In this document: in pieces, positions 29,280 to 37,449 of the stretch
Layout: each line of letters opens with the position of its first letter
How positions within the stretch are numbered: the stretch's first letter is position 1
Source of the DNA: Lachnospiraceae bacterium
GTDB taxonomy: Bacteria > Bacillota > Clostridia > Lachnospirales > Lachnospiraceae
Reading direction: 5' to 3'
DNA: 37,449 bases
Assembly: GCA_024403335.1 (NCBI GenBank)
Contig: JAKSSA010000022.1
Coordinates: forward strand, 1 to 37,449
The notes under the pieces: model-generated
Seen by the model: the letters and a program-made list of their open reading frames with translations, nothing else
What the model was told of the DNA's origin: nothing
The model's database searches: none
Made by a program: the position numbers and the translations under genes

Positions 29280-32200
29280 TTAAAATTCATCAGGATTTTC
29301 ATCGTCGAATTTATCGTCGTCGAACTCATCTGCGAATCCATCTGCGGGATCTTCGTAGTTTTCATCAAACTCATCTGTCTCCGGCTCTTCATCATCAAAG
29401 TCATTCATATCAAAGCTTACTGTATCTGCAGGATCATCGTATGAATAATCACCATCATAAGGCTCTGTATAATCATACTGGTCTGTATCAAGAGTAACAT
29501 CTCTGTACTTCTTAAGACCTGTACCGGCAGGAATAAGCTTACCAATGATAACATTTTCCTTGATACCAAGTAACGGATCTTCCTTACCACGAACTGCAGC
29601 GTCGGTAAGAACCTTTGAGGTTTCCTGGAAAGATGCAGCTGCAAGGAAGGATTCTGCCTTCAATGCTGCCTTTGTAATACCCTGAAGAATCTGCTTACCA
29701 ACTGCAGGCTGCTTGCCTTCTGCAATAAGCTTTTCATTGATAAGTGAAAGTTCAATCAAATCGATAAACTTACCTGTCAACAAGTTGCTGTCACCGCTTT
29801 CTTCAATCTTGCAGTGTCTAAGCATCTGTCTTACAGGAATTTCAATATGCTTATCGTTAATTTCTACGCTCTGTAAGCGATATACACGAAGTACTTCCTT
29901 AAGGAGATAATCCTGTACAGCGATAGGTCCAAGAATATTCATCAAATCTTCAGGCTTGATGTTACCTTCTGTCAAGCTTTCACCCTTGCCGATTCTATCA
30001 CCTTCAGCAACCTTAAGCTTAGCATCATAAGGAATTGTGTAGGTCTTAACTGTACCATCCTCAGCAGTAACTACTACTTCCTTCTTCTTGGTATTTTCCT
30101 TCATTGATACAATACCTTCAAATTCTGAAAGGATTGCTCTTGAGCCCTTAGGCTGTCTTGCTTCAAACAATTCTTCAACTCGAGGAAGACCCTGAGTGAT
30201 GTTAGAACCTGCAACACCACCTGTATGGAATGTACGCATGGTAAGCTGTGTACCGGGTTCACCGATAGACTGTGCTGCAATGATACCAACTGATTCACCG
30301 ATCTGAACCTCTTCGTTAGTAGCCATGCTCACACCATAACACTTAGCACATACACCATGTAATGTACGGCAGGTTAATGCTGTACGAATCTTAAGCTTAG
30401 CATTAAGATTTGCATATGTTGAAGGATCATCATTATTGTAATGATATTTCTTTGTCTTGCAAATAGCTTCTGCCTTATCAACAGTAATAAGCTCATTTAC
30501 ATCAACAATCAAATTGCCATTATCGTCATATACCTTTTCACAAGATACTCTGCCGCGGATACGGTCGATGAAAGGTTCAATCATTTCAGGCTTGTCTTTG
30601 CCAGGCTGTAAATCATAGAAGGCCTTAACTTCCATTCCTGGAATTTCCTCGCCTTCCTTGCTACAATCAAGTTCACGAATAACAATTTCCTGTGAAACGT
30701 CTACCAATCGACGTGTAAGGTAACCTGAGTCAGCGGTTCTTAACGCGGTATCTGAAAGACCCTTACGAGCACCATGAGCTGAAATGAAATATTCAAGTAC
30801 ATCAAGACCTTCGCAAAGGTTTGACTTAATAGGCAATTCGATAACCTTACCTGTTGTATCCTGCATCAAACCACGCCATCCAACAAGCTGCTTAATCTGT
30901 GACTGTGAACCACGGGCACCTGATGCAGCCATGATATAGATGTTGTTATATTTACCAAGGCTTGGATAAACAGAATCCTTCATAATCTTATCGACATCTT
31001 CCCAAACAGATACAACCGCTTTGTAACGGAGATCATCTGTTGTTCTACCACGACGATAAGCCTTTGTAATATCAGCAATCTTCTTTTCAGCATCTGCAAG
31101 TACCTGAGGCTTTTCTTCAGGAACCTTCATATCTGCAATTGATACGGTCATTGCTGCACGAGTTGAATACTTGTAACCCATAGCTTTAACCTTATCAAGA
31201 ATTTCAGCTGTTGCTGTAATACCTTTAACTCTGATACAAGCTTCCAAAATCTTCTTAACCTGTTTCTTATCAACAAGGTAATTTACTTCGAGCTCATATT
31301 TATTTTCAGGCTTGCTTCTGTCTAAAAGACCAAGATCCTGAGGAATAATTTCATTGAAAATCCAACGACCAACTGTTGTCTTGATAACAACATTGTTGCC
31401 ATTTTCATTTACTTCATCTCTTCTAATCCAAATAGGAGTCTGAAGCTTAATCTGTCCATTCTCATATGCCAAGATTGCTTCGTTAGCATCCTTGAATGTA
31501 TTTCTGATTCTTCTTTCCAACTCTGTTAAGCCGTCTTCAACTTCTTCTTCAGGCTTCTCCATTGTAAGATAGTAGATACCAAGTACCATATCCTGTGAAG
31601 GAACCGCTACCAAACCACCGTCTGAAGGCTTAAGTAAGTTGTTAGGTGAGAGAAGAAGGAAACGGCATTCTGCCTGTGCCTCTACTGAAAGAGGAACATG
31701 AACCGCCATCTGGTCACCATCGAAGTCGGCATTGAAACCGGTACATACCAAAGGATGAAGCTTGATAGCCTTACCTTCAACCAATACAGGTTCGAAAGCC
31801 TGAATACTAAGTCTGTGAAGTGAAGGAGCTCGGTTAAGCATAACCGGATGCTCTTTAATAACATCTTCGAGTACATCCCAAACCTTTTCATCAAGTGAAT
31901 CAACCATCTTCTTTGCAGACTTGATGTTCTGTACTGCTCCGCGTGAAACAAGTTCCTGCTGAACAAAAGGTTTGAAAAGTTCGATTGCCATTTCCTTAGG
32001 AAGACCGCACTGATAAATCTTAAGCTCCGGACCAACAACGATAACGGAACGTCCTGAATAGTCAACACGCTTACCAAGAAGGTTCTGACGGAAATAACCC
32101 TGCTTACCACGAAGCTTTTCTGACAATGACTTAAATACTCTCTTTGAAGAATCATTGGTTCTTGGCTTCTGTGTCTTTTCGTTATCAAGCAAAGCATCAA

Positions 32201-33113
32201 CAGATCTCTGAAGTTCTGACTTTGCTGTATTGATCATACCCTCAGTTGCAGGGGGGAACATAGTTAACAAACTATGTAATCTGTTATTCTGAATAATAAT
32301 CTTTCTGTAAAGTTCTGTTAAGTCAGCTGAAGCCTGTCTTCCACCATCAAGCTGGATAATAGGACGTAAATCCGGAGGTAATACCGGAACACAGTCAAGT
32401 ACCATCCATGCAGGATTGTTTCCTGACTCGATGAAAGCTTCAAGAATGTCAAGTCTCTTAACAATCTTTTCCTTCTTCTGGCCTTTGCTCTTTTCAAATT
32501 CTTCGCGAAGTTTCTTAGCTTCGTCTTCCAAGTCAACCTTCTCTAAGAGTTCCTTGATTGCTTCAGCACCCTTCTTTGCAGAGAAAGCTTCTTTTCCGTA
32601 TTCATTTACAGCTTTGTGTACTTCTTCATCAGATACAATCTGCTTATACTTGAAATTACTTGTACCGGGATCGGTAACAACATTCATTGAGAAATAGATA
32701 ACCTTCTCAAGCTGTTTTACAGGAATATCAAGTACCTGGGAAAGCTTTGAGGGAGCATTCTTGTAGTACCAGAAATGAACTACAGGAGCTTCAAGTTCAA
32801 TTCTACCCATTCTCTCACGACGGACGCTTGACTTTGTAACTTCAACGCCACACTTCTCGCAGATTTTGCCTTTATATCTTACCTTCTTGTACTTACCGCA
32901 ATAGCATTCCCAATCCTTGTGAGGTCCAAAGATCTTTTCGCAGAACAAACCATCCTTTTCAAACTTCAAGGTACGGTAGTTAATTGTTTCTGCCTTTGTT
33001 ACAACACCGGCATCACCTCTTGACCACTCACGAATCTTTTCGGGAGAGGCCAGGTTGATACGGATTTTATTGTAATTACCCTTATTTGTATTGTCATTTA
33101 CATTTAACGACAT
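29280..33113 (-). CDS. rpoC: RNA polymerase beta' subunit
   Basis: The 1277-residue product has all the landmarks. The N-terminal zinc ribbon is CYCGKYKKVRYKGKICEKCG, and the active-site metal loop is NADFDGDQMAVHVP. The second zinc site includes CRTLHGVCAKCYG, and the trigger-loop region contains MRTFHTGGVAG. The last 65 or so residues are an extreme acidic tail rich in Asp, Glu, Tyr and Phe, beyond the usual end of beta'. AAGGAG lies 8 bases before the ATG. It follows rpoB by 17 bases in the standard order. Confidence 0.99.
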   Translation of the reverse strand: MSLNVNDNTNKGNYNKIRINLASPEKIREWSRGDAGVVTKAETINYRTLKFEKDGLFCEKIFGPHKDWECYCGKYKKVRYKGKICEKCGVEVTKSSVRRERMGRIELEAPVVHFWYYKNAPSKLSQVLDIPVKQLEKVIYFSMNVVTDPGTSNFKYKQIVSDEEVHKAVNEYGKEAFSAKKGAEAIKELLEKVDLEDEAKKLREEFEKSKGQKKEKIVKRLDILEAFIESGNNPAWMVLDCVPVLPPDLRPIIQLDGGRQASADLTELYRKIIIQNNRLHSLLTMFPPATEGMINTAKSELQRSVDALLDNEKTQKPRTNDSSKRVFKSLSEKLRGKQGYFRQNLLGKRVDYSGRSVIVVGPELKIYQCGLPKEMAIELFKPFVQQELVSRGAVQNIKSAKKMVDSLDEKVWDVLEDVIKEHPVMLNRAPSLHRLSIQAFEPVLVEGKAIKLHPLVCTGFNADFDGDQMAVHVPLSVEAQAECRFLLLSPNNLLKPSDGGLVAVPSQDMVLGIYYLTMEKPEEEVEDGLTELERRIRNTFKDANEAILAYENGQIKLQTPIWIRRDEVNENGNNVVIKTTVGRWIFNEIIPQDLGLLDRSKPENKYELEVNYLVDKKQVKKILEACIRVKGITATAEILDKVKAMGYKYSTRAAMTVSIADMKVPEEKPQVLADAEKKIADITKAYRRGRTTDDLRYKAVVSVWEDVDKIMKDSVYPSLGKYNNIYIMAASGARGSQSQIKQLVGWRGLMQDTTGKVIELPIKSNLCEGLDVLEYFISAHGARKGLSDTALRTADSGYLTRRLVDVSQEIVIRELDCSKEGEEIPGMEVKAFYDLQPGKDKPEMIEPFIDRIRGRVSCEKVYDDNGNLIVDVNELITVDKAEAICKTKKYHYNNDDPSTYANLNAKLKIRTALTCRTLHGVCAKCYGVSMATNEEVQIGESVGIIAAQSIGEPGTQLTMRTFHTGGVAGSNITQGLPRVEELFEARQPKGSRAILSEFEGIVSMKENTKKKEVVVTAEDGTVKTYTIPYDAKLKVAEGDRIGKGESLTEGNIKPEDLMNILGPIAVQDYLLKEVLRVYRLQSVEINDKHIEIPVRQMLRHCKIEESGDSNLLTGKFIDLIELSLINEKLIAEGKQPAVGKQILQGITKAALKAESFLAAASFQETSKVLTDAAVRGKEDPLLGIKENVIIGKLIPAGTGLKKYRDVTLDTDQYDYTEPYDGDYSYDDPADTVSFDMNDFDDEEPETDEFDENYEDPADGFADEFDDDKFDDENPDEF

Positions 33114-33130
33114 GTTAGTTTCTCCTTTGC

Positions 33131-36100
33131 TTATTCACCATCATTACTGTCAAAGCTGTCAAAACTGTCAAAGTTTTCTTCTGAAGCTTCAAGTTCGCCG
33201 TTACTATCTACATAGGAGTAACCCATGCTTGAAGCATCGCTGTAACTATAGCCACTCGTTTCGATAATAGAATCAGAAACATTCTTGTTATCTCTTGAAG
33301 GCATTCCGGCTTCGATTTCGTTATCGATAGAAACTTCGTTTCCGTCTTCATCAAATACGGTAATATCAAGAGCAAGTGACTGTAATGTCTTAACCAATAC
33401 TCTGAAGGATTCAGGAGTACCGAGCTGCTGAATATTTTCGCCCTTGGTAATTGCTTCGTAAGCCTTTGTACGTCCGTTAACGTCATCAGACTTAATTGTA
33501 ATGATTTCCTGAAGAAGATTAGCAGCGCCATATGCTTCCAATGCCCAAACTTCCATTTCACCGAAACGCTGACCACCAAACTGTGCTTTACCACCGAGAG
33601 GCTGCTGTGTAATAAGTGAGTAAGGACCTGTTGCACGTGCATGGATCTTATCATCAACAAGGTGATGGAGTTTAAGGTAATGCATGAAACCGATTGTAAC
33701 AGGGTTATCGAAATATTCACCTGTACGACCATCTCTTAAGCGAACCTTACCATCTCTTCCAATCGGAACGCCCTTCCAGTCTCTTACTGCTTCGGGACGA
33801 TGTTCTTCAAGGTATTTAATCAAAGATTCATCAAGCTTGTCGCCATATTTTGCAAGGAAATCACTCCATTCCTCGTTTACATAGCAGTTAGCCATTTCAA
33901 GTGTATCCTGTACATCATTTGCATTAGCACCATCAAATACAGGTGTTTCAACATTGATACCAAGAACCTTTGATGCAAGTGAAAGGTGAATTTCAAGAAT
34001 CTGACCAATGTTCATACGTGAAGGAACACCAAGAGGGTTCAATACGATGTCGAGAGGACGTCCATTAGGAAGGTAAGGCATATCTTCAACAGGTAATACT
34101 CTTGAAACAACACCCTTGTTACCATGACGACCAGCCATCTTATCGCCGACCTGGATTTTTCTCTTCTGAGCTATATAAACACGTACACATTCATTTACGC
34201 CCTGAGGAAGTTCAGCATTGTCTTTACCTCTTACAAAGATGTCTTTCTTAACAACAACACCGAATTCACCATGAGGTACACGTAATGAAGTATCTCTTAC
34301 TTCTCTTGACTTGTCACCGAAGATTGCTCTTAAAAGTCTTTCTTCAGGTGAAGGTTCAGGTTCTCCCTTAGGAGTTACCTTACCAACAAGAATATCTCCG
34401 GCTCTAACCTCAGCACCGATTCTTACGATACCATCTTCATCGAGGTTCTTGAGTGCTTCATCACCAACACCGGGAATTTCTCTTGTGATTTCTTCATCAC
34501 CAAGCTTGGTTGTTCTTGCTTCTGTCTCATACTTTTCAATATGAATTGATGTATAAACATCGTTCTGTACAAGTCTTTCGCTCAAAAGAACAGCATCTTC
34601 GTAGTTATAACCTTCCCAGGTCATGAAACCGATGAGAGGGTTCTTACCAAGTGCGATTTCACCATTTGCAGTTGAAGGACCATCAGCAATTACATCGCCT
34701 GCCTTAATAACATCACCATTTGTTACGATAGGATGCTGATTAATACATGTTCCCTGGTTTGAACGGCCAAACTTAATCAATGAATATGTCTTATCTTCGC
34801 CATTATTATTTGTTATTACGATTTCCTTATAAGTAGCACTCTTTACAACGCCATCTTCTTCAGCAATAACACATACACCTGAGTCCTTAGCAGCCATATG
34901 CTCCATACCTGTACCAACTGCAGGAGCTTCGGTTACCATAAGAGGAACTGCCTGACGCTGCATGTTAGAACCCATGAGCGCACGGTTAGCATCGTCATTC
35001 TGTAAGAAAGGAATCATAGCTGTAGCAACTGAGAATACCATCTTAGGAGATACGTCCATCAAGTCAATCTTTTCCTTAGGGAATCTTGCAATTTCCTCGA
35101 TGTGACGACCGGAAACTGTTTCATTTACGAAATGTCCGCTCTCATCGATAGGTTCGTTAGCCTGTGCTACATAGTAACTGTCTTCTTCATCAGCTGTCAT
35201 GTAGCGAACTTCATTTGTAACAACCGGATTTTCCGGATCTGACTTGTCAACTACACGATAAGGAGCTTCGATGAAGCCATAAGTATTAATACGAGAGAAA
35301 GATGCCAAAGAGTTAATCAAACCGATGTTAGGACCTTCGGGAGTCTCGATAGGACACATTCTTCCGTAGTGTGTATAGTGTACGTCTCGAACTTCGAAGC
35401 CTGCACGCTCTCTTGAAAGACCGCCGGGACCCAAAGCTGAGAAACGTCTTTTATGAGTTAATTCTGAAAGAGGGTTGTTCTGGTCCATGAACTGTGACAA
35501 CTGTGATGAACCGAAGAACTCTCTGATTGCTGAGTTAACAGGCTTAATATTAATAAGGCTGCCGGGAGTAATTGAATCCTGGTCCTGAGTCTGCATCTTA
35601 TCGCGCACAACTCTTTCCATTCTTGTCAAACCAATTCTGAACTGATTCTGTAAAAGCTCACCAACCGCACGAATACGACGATTTCCCAAATGGTCGATAT
35701 CATCAATTGTACCAATACCATGTGAAAGGTTGATAAGATAGTTGATTGAAGCTAAGATATCTTCCTTTGTAATATGCTTGGGAATAAGCTTTGTATAGTT
35801 TTTCTTAACCTGAGCTTCAATTTCATCAGGATTCTGATATTCATTAAGAAGCTCGATAAGAACAGGATAATAAACATTTTCAAAGATGTTGCACTTCTTC
35901 TTGTCAAGGTTAGGAAGATATGCTGCGATATCTACCATCTGGTTTGTGATAACACGAACTCTTACCTTAACAATCTTATCGCCCTGCTTTTCCTCTGATT
36001 CAACATCAATATAAGGAACACCGGCATTCTGGATTGCAATTGCAACTTCAGTTGTGATGGTTGTGCCTGCTTCGGCAACAACTTCACCTGTAAGCGCATC

Positions 36101-37018
36101 GATAACATCATCTAACAATACTCTTCCTACAACACGATTCTTAAGATGAAGCTTCTTGTTGTATTTATAACGTCCAACTCTCGCAAGGTCATATCTCTTA
36201 GGATCGAAGAACATGCCTGTCATCAACTGCTTTGACTGCTCAGCTGAAGGAAGTTCATCAGGACGAAGTCTCTTGTAAAGTTCAAGGAGACCTTCTTCGA
36301 CATTCTTTGTGGGATCCTTTTCAATGGTTGCATTAATCATCGGATCATCACCAAAAACTGCCTTAATTTCTTCATCTGTACCAAAACCAAGTGCACGAAT
36401 GAAAGCACACATATTGAGCTTTCTTTCTCTGTCCACCTTTACGTACATAACTTTATTTACATCATTCTCATATTCGAGCCATGAGCCACGAGTAGGAATA
36501 ACCTGTGACGCAAAAAGGCTCTCGCCTGACTTTTCTTCCTTTGTTGCTGAAAAGTAAACGCCGGGAGAACGAACCAACTGGCTAACTACAACACGTTCCG
36601 CACCATTGATGATGAACGTACCTGTCTTAGTCATCAAAGGGAAGTCGCCAAAGAACATTTCCTGTTCGGTCATGACATCTTTGTTTTTAAGTCTTACTTT
36701 AACCTTCAAAGGTACTGTGTAAGAGGCTTCCTTCTTCTTACAATCTTCAATTGAGTTCCAATTCTTAACTGTTGCTCTTGCTTCTTCCTCGGTGGGAATG
36801 CTGTAATCAACAAGTTCAAGACTGATATCATCAGAATAGTTGCTGGTAATCGGAGAAATGTCGTCTAACACTTCACGAAGACCTTCCTTAATGAACCAGT
36901 TGTAAGAATCTCTTTGAACCTCAATCAAGTTGGGCATTTTCAAAACGTCCTGCTGCTTCGAGAAGCTCATTCTGACTCCTCGTCCTACATTCGTCGGATG
37001 AATTCTGTTCTTCTTCAT
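33131..37018 (-). CDS. rpoB: RNA polymerase beta subunit
   Basis: The ATG at 37018 gives 1295 residues, starting [25 protein letters not shown] lies about 11 bases upstream; longer in-frame starts are unsupported. Rifampicin-region residues are of the sensitive type ([20 protein letters not shown]), with the key Asp, His and Ser present. The catalytic-core motif [15 protein letters not shown] is intact. The C-terminus carries an extension of about 90 residues with Ser/Asp/Tyr/Phe-rich repeats, ending [11 protein letters not shown]. The upstream gap of more than 400 bases contains no rplL, two promoters and a leader of about 150-190 bases. Confidence 0.99.
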   Translation of the reverse strand: MKKNRIHPTNVGRGVRMSFSKQQDVLKMPNLIEVQRDSYNWFIKEGLREVLDDISPITSNYSDDISLELVDYSIPTEEEARATVKNWNSIEDCKKKEASYTVPLKVKVRLKNKDVMTEQEMFFGDFPLMTKTGTFIINGAERVVVSQLVRSPGVYFSATKEEKSGESLFASQVIPTRGSWLEYENDVNKVMYVKVDRERKLNMCAFIRALGFGTDEEIKAVFGDDPMINATIEKDPTKNVEEGLLELYKRLRPDELPSAEQSKQLMTGMFFDPKRYDLARVGRYKYNKKLHLKNRVVGRVLLDDVIDALTGEVVAEAGTTITTEVAIAIQNAGVPYIDVESEEKQGDKIVKVRVRVITNQMVDIAAYLPNLDKKKCNIFENVYYPVLIELLNEYQNPDEIEAQVKKNYTKLIPKHITKEDILASINYLINLSHGIGTIDDIDHLGNRRIRAVGELLQNQFRIGLTRMERVVRDKMQTQDQDSITPGSLINIKPVNSAIREFFGSSQLSQFMDQNNPLSELTHKRRFSALGPGGLSRERAGFEVRDVHYTHYGRMCPIETPEGPNIGLINSLASFSRINTYGFIEAPYRVVDKSDPENPVVTNEVRYMTADEEDSYYVAQANEPIDESGHFVNETVSGRHIEEIARFPKEKIDLMDVSPKMVFSVATAMIPFLQNDDANRALMGSNMQRQAVPLMVTEAPAVGTGMEHMAAKDSGVCVIAEEDGVVKSATYKEIVITNNNGEDKTYSLIKFGRSNQGTCINQHPIVTNGDVIKAGDVIADGPSTANGEIALGKNPLIGFMTWEGYNYEDAVLLSERLVQNDVYTSIHIEKYETEARTTKLGDEEITREIPGVGDEALKNLDEDGIVRIGAEVRAGDILVGKVTPKGEPEPSPEERLLRAIFGDKSREVRDTSLRVPHGEFGVVVKKDIFVRGKDNAELPQGVNECVRVYIAQKRKIQVGDKMAGRHGNKGVVSRVLPVEDMPYLPNGRPLDIVLNPLGVPSRMNIGQILEIHLSLASKVLGINVETPVFDGANANDVQDTLEMANCYVNEEWSDFLAKYGDKLDESLIKYLEEHRPEAVRDWKGVPIGRDGKVRLRDGRTGEYFDNPVTIGFMHYLKLHHLVDDKIHARATGPYSLITQQPLGGKAQFGGQRFGEMEVWALEAYGAANLLQEIITIKSDDVNGRTKAYEAITKGENIQQLGTPESFRVLVKTLQSLALDITVFDEDGNEVSIDNEIEAGMPSRDNKNVSDSIIETSGYSYSDASSMGYSYVDSNGELEASEENFDSFDSFDSNDGE

Positions 37019-37081
37019 TAAAATTAATCCCCTCATGATTCTACTACATGTTGTAGACAAAAATGGAAACCTCCAAACAAA

Positions 37082-37100
37082 GCATTACATATTGTTATGC
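37082..37100 (-). other. Hairpin in the rpoB leader
   Basis: GCATAACA-ATA-TGTAATGC (one mismatch) on the minus strand is followed by TTTGTTT, then a GGAGG (37071-37075) that precedes no usable start. Either a weak attenuator or incidental; a near-palindrome TCTACAACATGTAGTAGA follows around 37040-37057. Confidence 0.4.
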
Positions 37101-37172
37101 ATTTTTTGGGAAAACAAAGATTTTTCTCTGAAAAGTCTTAAAATTTTCTTCCATTGTGCCGATTTATATGAT

Positions 37173-37201
37173 ATAATAACTATAAATAGGCCAGTTTCCA
37201 A
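37173..37201 (-). promoter_or_regulatory. Second rpoB promoter (proximal)
   Basis: On the minus strand: TTGGAA (37196-37201), 17-base spacer, TATTAT (37173-37178). It would start transcription about 150 bases before the rpoB start codon. Confidence 0.55.
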
Positions 37202-37217
37202 CAATAGCGCATTTATA

Positions 37218-37246
37218 ATAATACTGTAAATACATATTGTTGTCAA
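37218..37246 (-). promoter_or_regulatory. Main rpoB promoter (distal)
   Basis: On the minus strand: TTGACA (37241-37246), 17-base spacer, TATTAT (37218-37223). It lies 45 bases upstream of the second promoter with the same spacing. Confidence 0.8.
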
Positions 37247-37368
37247 CTGCTTTTTTTATGAATTAGAATCCGAAAATCAAAATGATTGCATTCTCTTTTC
37301 TTATATTCCCTTTTGAAATTTTTTGTAAGAAATCACATTTCACATTATCTTTCTTCTCTGTCTAAAAT

Positions 37369-37449
37369 CACTTCATATCATTTGCACAAATAGCCGCTTT
37401 ATATTTCATTTACACAGATAATCGCTTTATATTTCATTTACACAGATAA
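37369..37449 (-). repeat. 28-bp tandem repeat at the window edge
   Basis: Two nearly perfect copies of a unit starting CGCTTTATATTTCATTTACA are at 37395-37422 and 37423-37449, preceded by a diverged copy at 37369-37394. The array runs off the window, so copy number is unknown. I see nothing else in 37247-37368 beyond AT-rich sequence. Confidence 0.85.

Noticed and set aside
31682-32200. Long second frame inside rpoC (and a similar one at 33208-33732 in rpoB)
   Set aside because: Shadows of the highly biased rpoB/rpoC coding sequence; no protein-like composition.
37019-37060. Longer N-terminus for RpoB
   Set aside because: The extra residues do not match the family start and would cover the ribosome binding site of the ATG at 37018.
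37035-37229. Plus-strand open frame upstream of rpoB
   Set aside because: It overlaps the rpoB leader and both promoters, and has no ribosome binding site or recognisable protein character.

Overview
The window reads as an AT-rich chromosome segment of a Gram-positive anaerobe of the Clostridia, most likely a plant-polysaccharide-using member of the Lachnospiraceae. This is an inference from gene content: a YjfB-type motility-associated protein, FtsE-FtsX with an M23 hydrolase, a PheB-type ACT protein beside homoserine dehydrogenase, RF3, and lipoprotein glycosidases. Every gene I can support lies on the minus strand, so the window reads right to left. I see no insertion sequence, prophage, CRISPR array or rRNA. 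There is one tRNA, tRNA-Arg(ACG).

Right end to left: rpoB-rpoC with two stacked promoters and a strong terminator (29226-37246). Next comes a four-gene unit of a CdaR/PucR-type regulator, FtsE, FtsX and an M23 murein hydrolase (24831-29236), followed by an S41 C-terminal processing protease. The threonine branch follows: an ACT-domain regulator and hom, an apgM-like gene that may be the homoserine kinase, then prfC, an ECF sigma/anti-sigma pair, an MgtC-family protein, a small acidic membrane protein, a membrane-anchored alpha/beta hydrolase, an odd AP2-HNH-AP2 protein, and finally thrC (12133-13599). Beyond thrC are a YjfB protein, a YhhN lysoplasmalogenase-like protein with a monoacylglycerol-lipase-like hydrolase, and an RlmL-type rRNA methyltransferase. 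The left 8.5 kb is carbohydrate-centred: tRNA-Arg, a cytosolic GH113-like mannanase, a surface GH5 cellulase lipoprotein, a CE4 deacetylase, a small membrane protein, a solute-binding lipoprotein paired with a hybrid histidine kinase, and the start of glgP behind a LacI-type operator.

The signal that gene annotation does not explain is a set of short, mutually unrelated, degenerate tandem repeats (periods of about 10, 12, 15, 19, 28, 34, 36 and 40 bp). Most begin within about 25 bp after a stop codon. They mostly follow genes for which I see no hairpin terminator. Other points of interest are the AP2-HNH-AP2 protein, the apgM homoserine-kinase hypothesis, the CdaR-FtsEX linkage, the permease-less solute-binding protein/hybrid kinase pair, and intrinsic terminators placed directly against the next gene's ribosome binding site.

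Start codons were chosen by ribosome binding site and family length. Several genes are therefore shorter than their longest open frame. No database search was possible.
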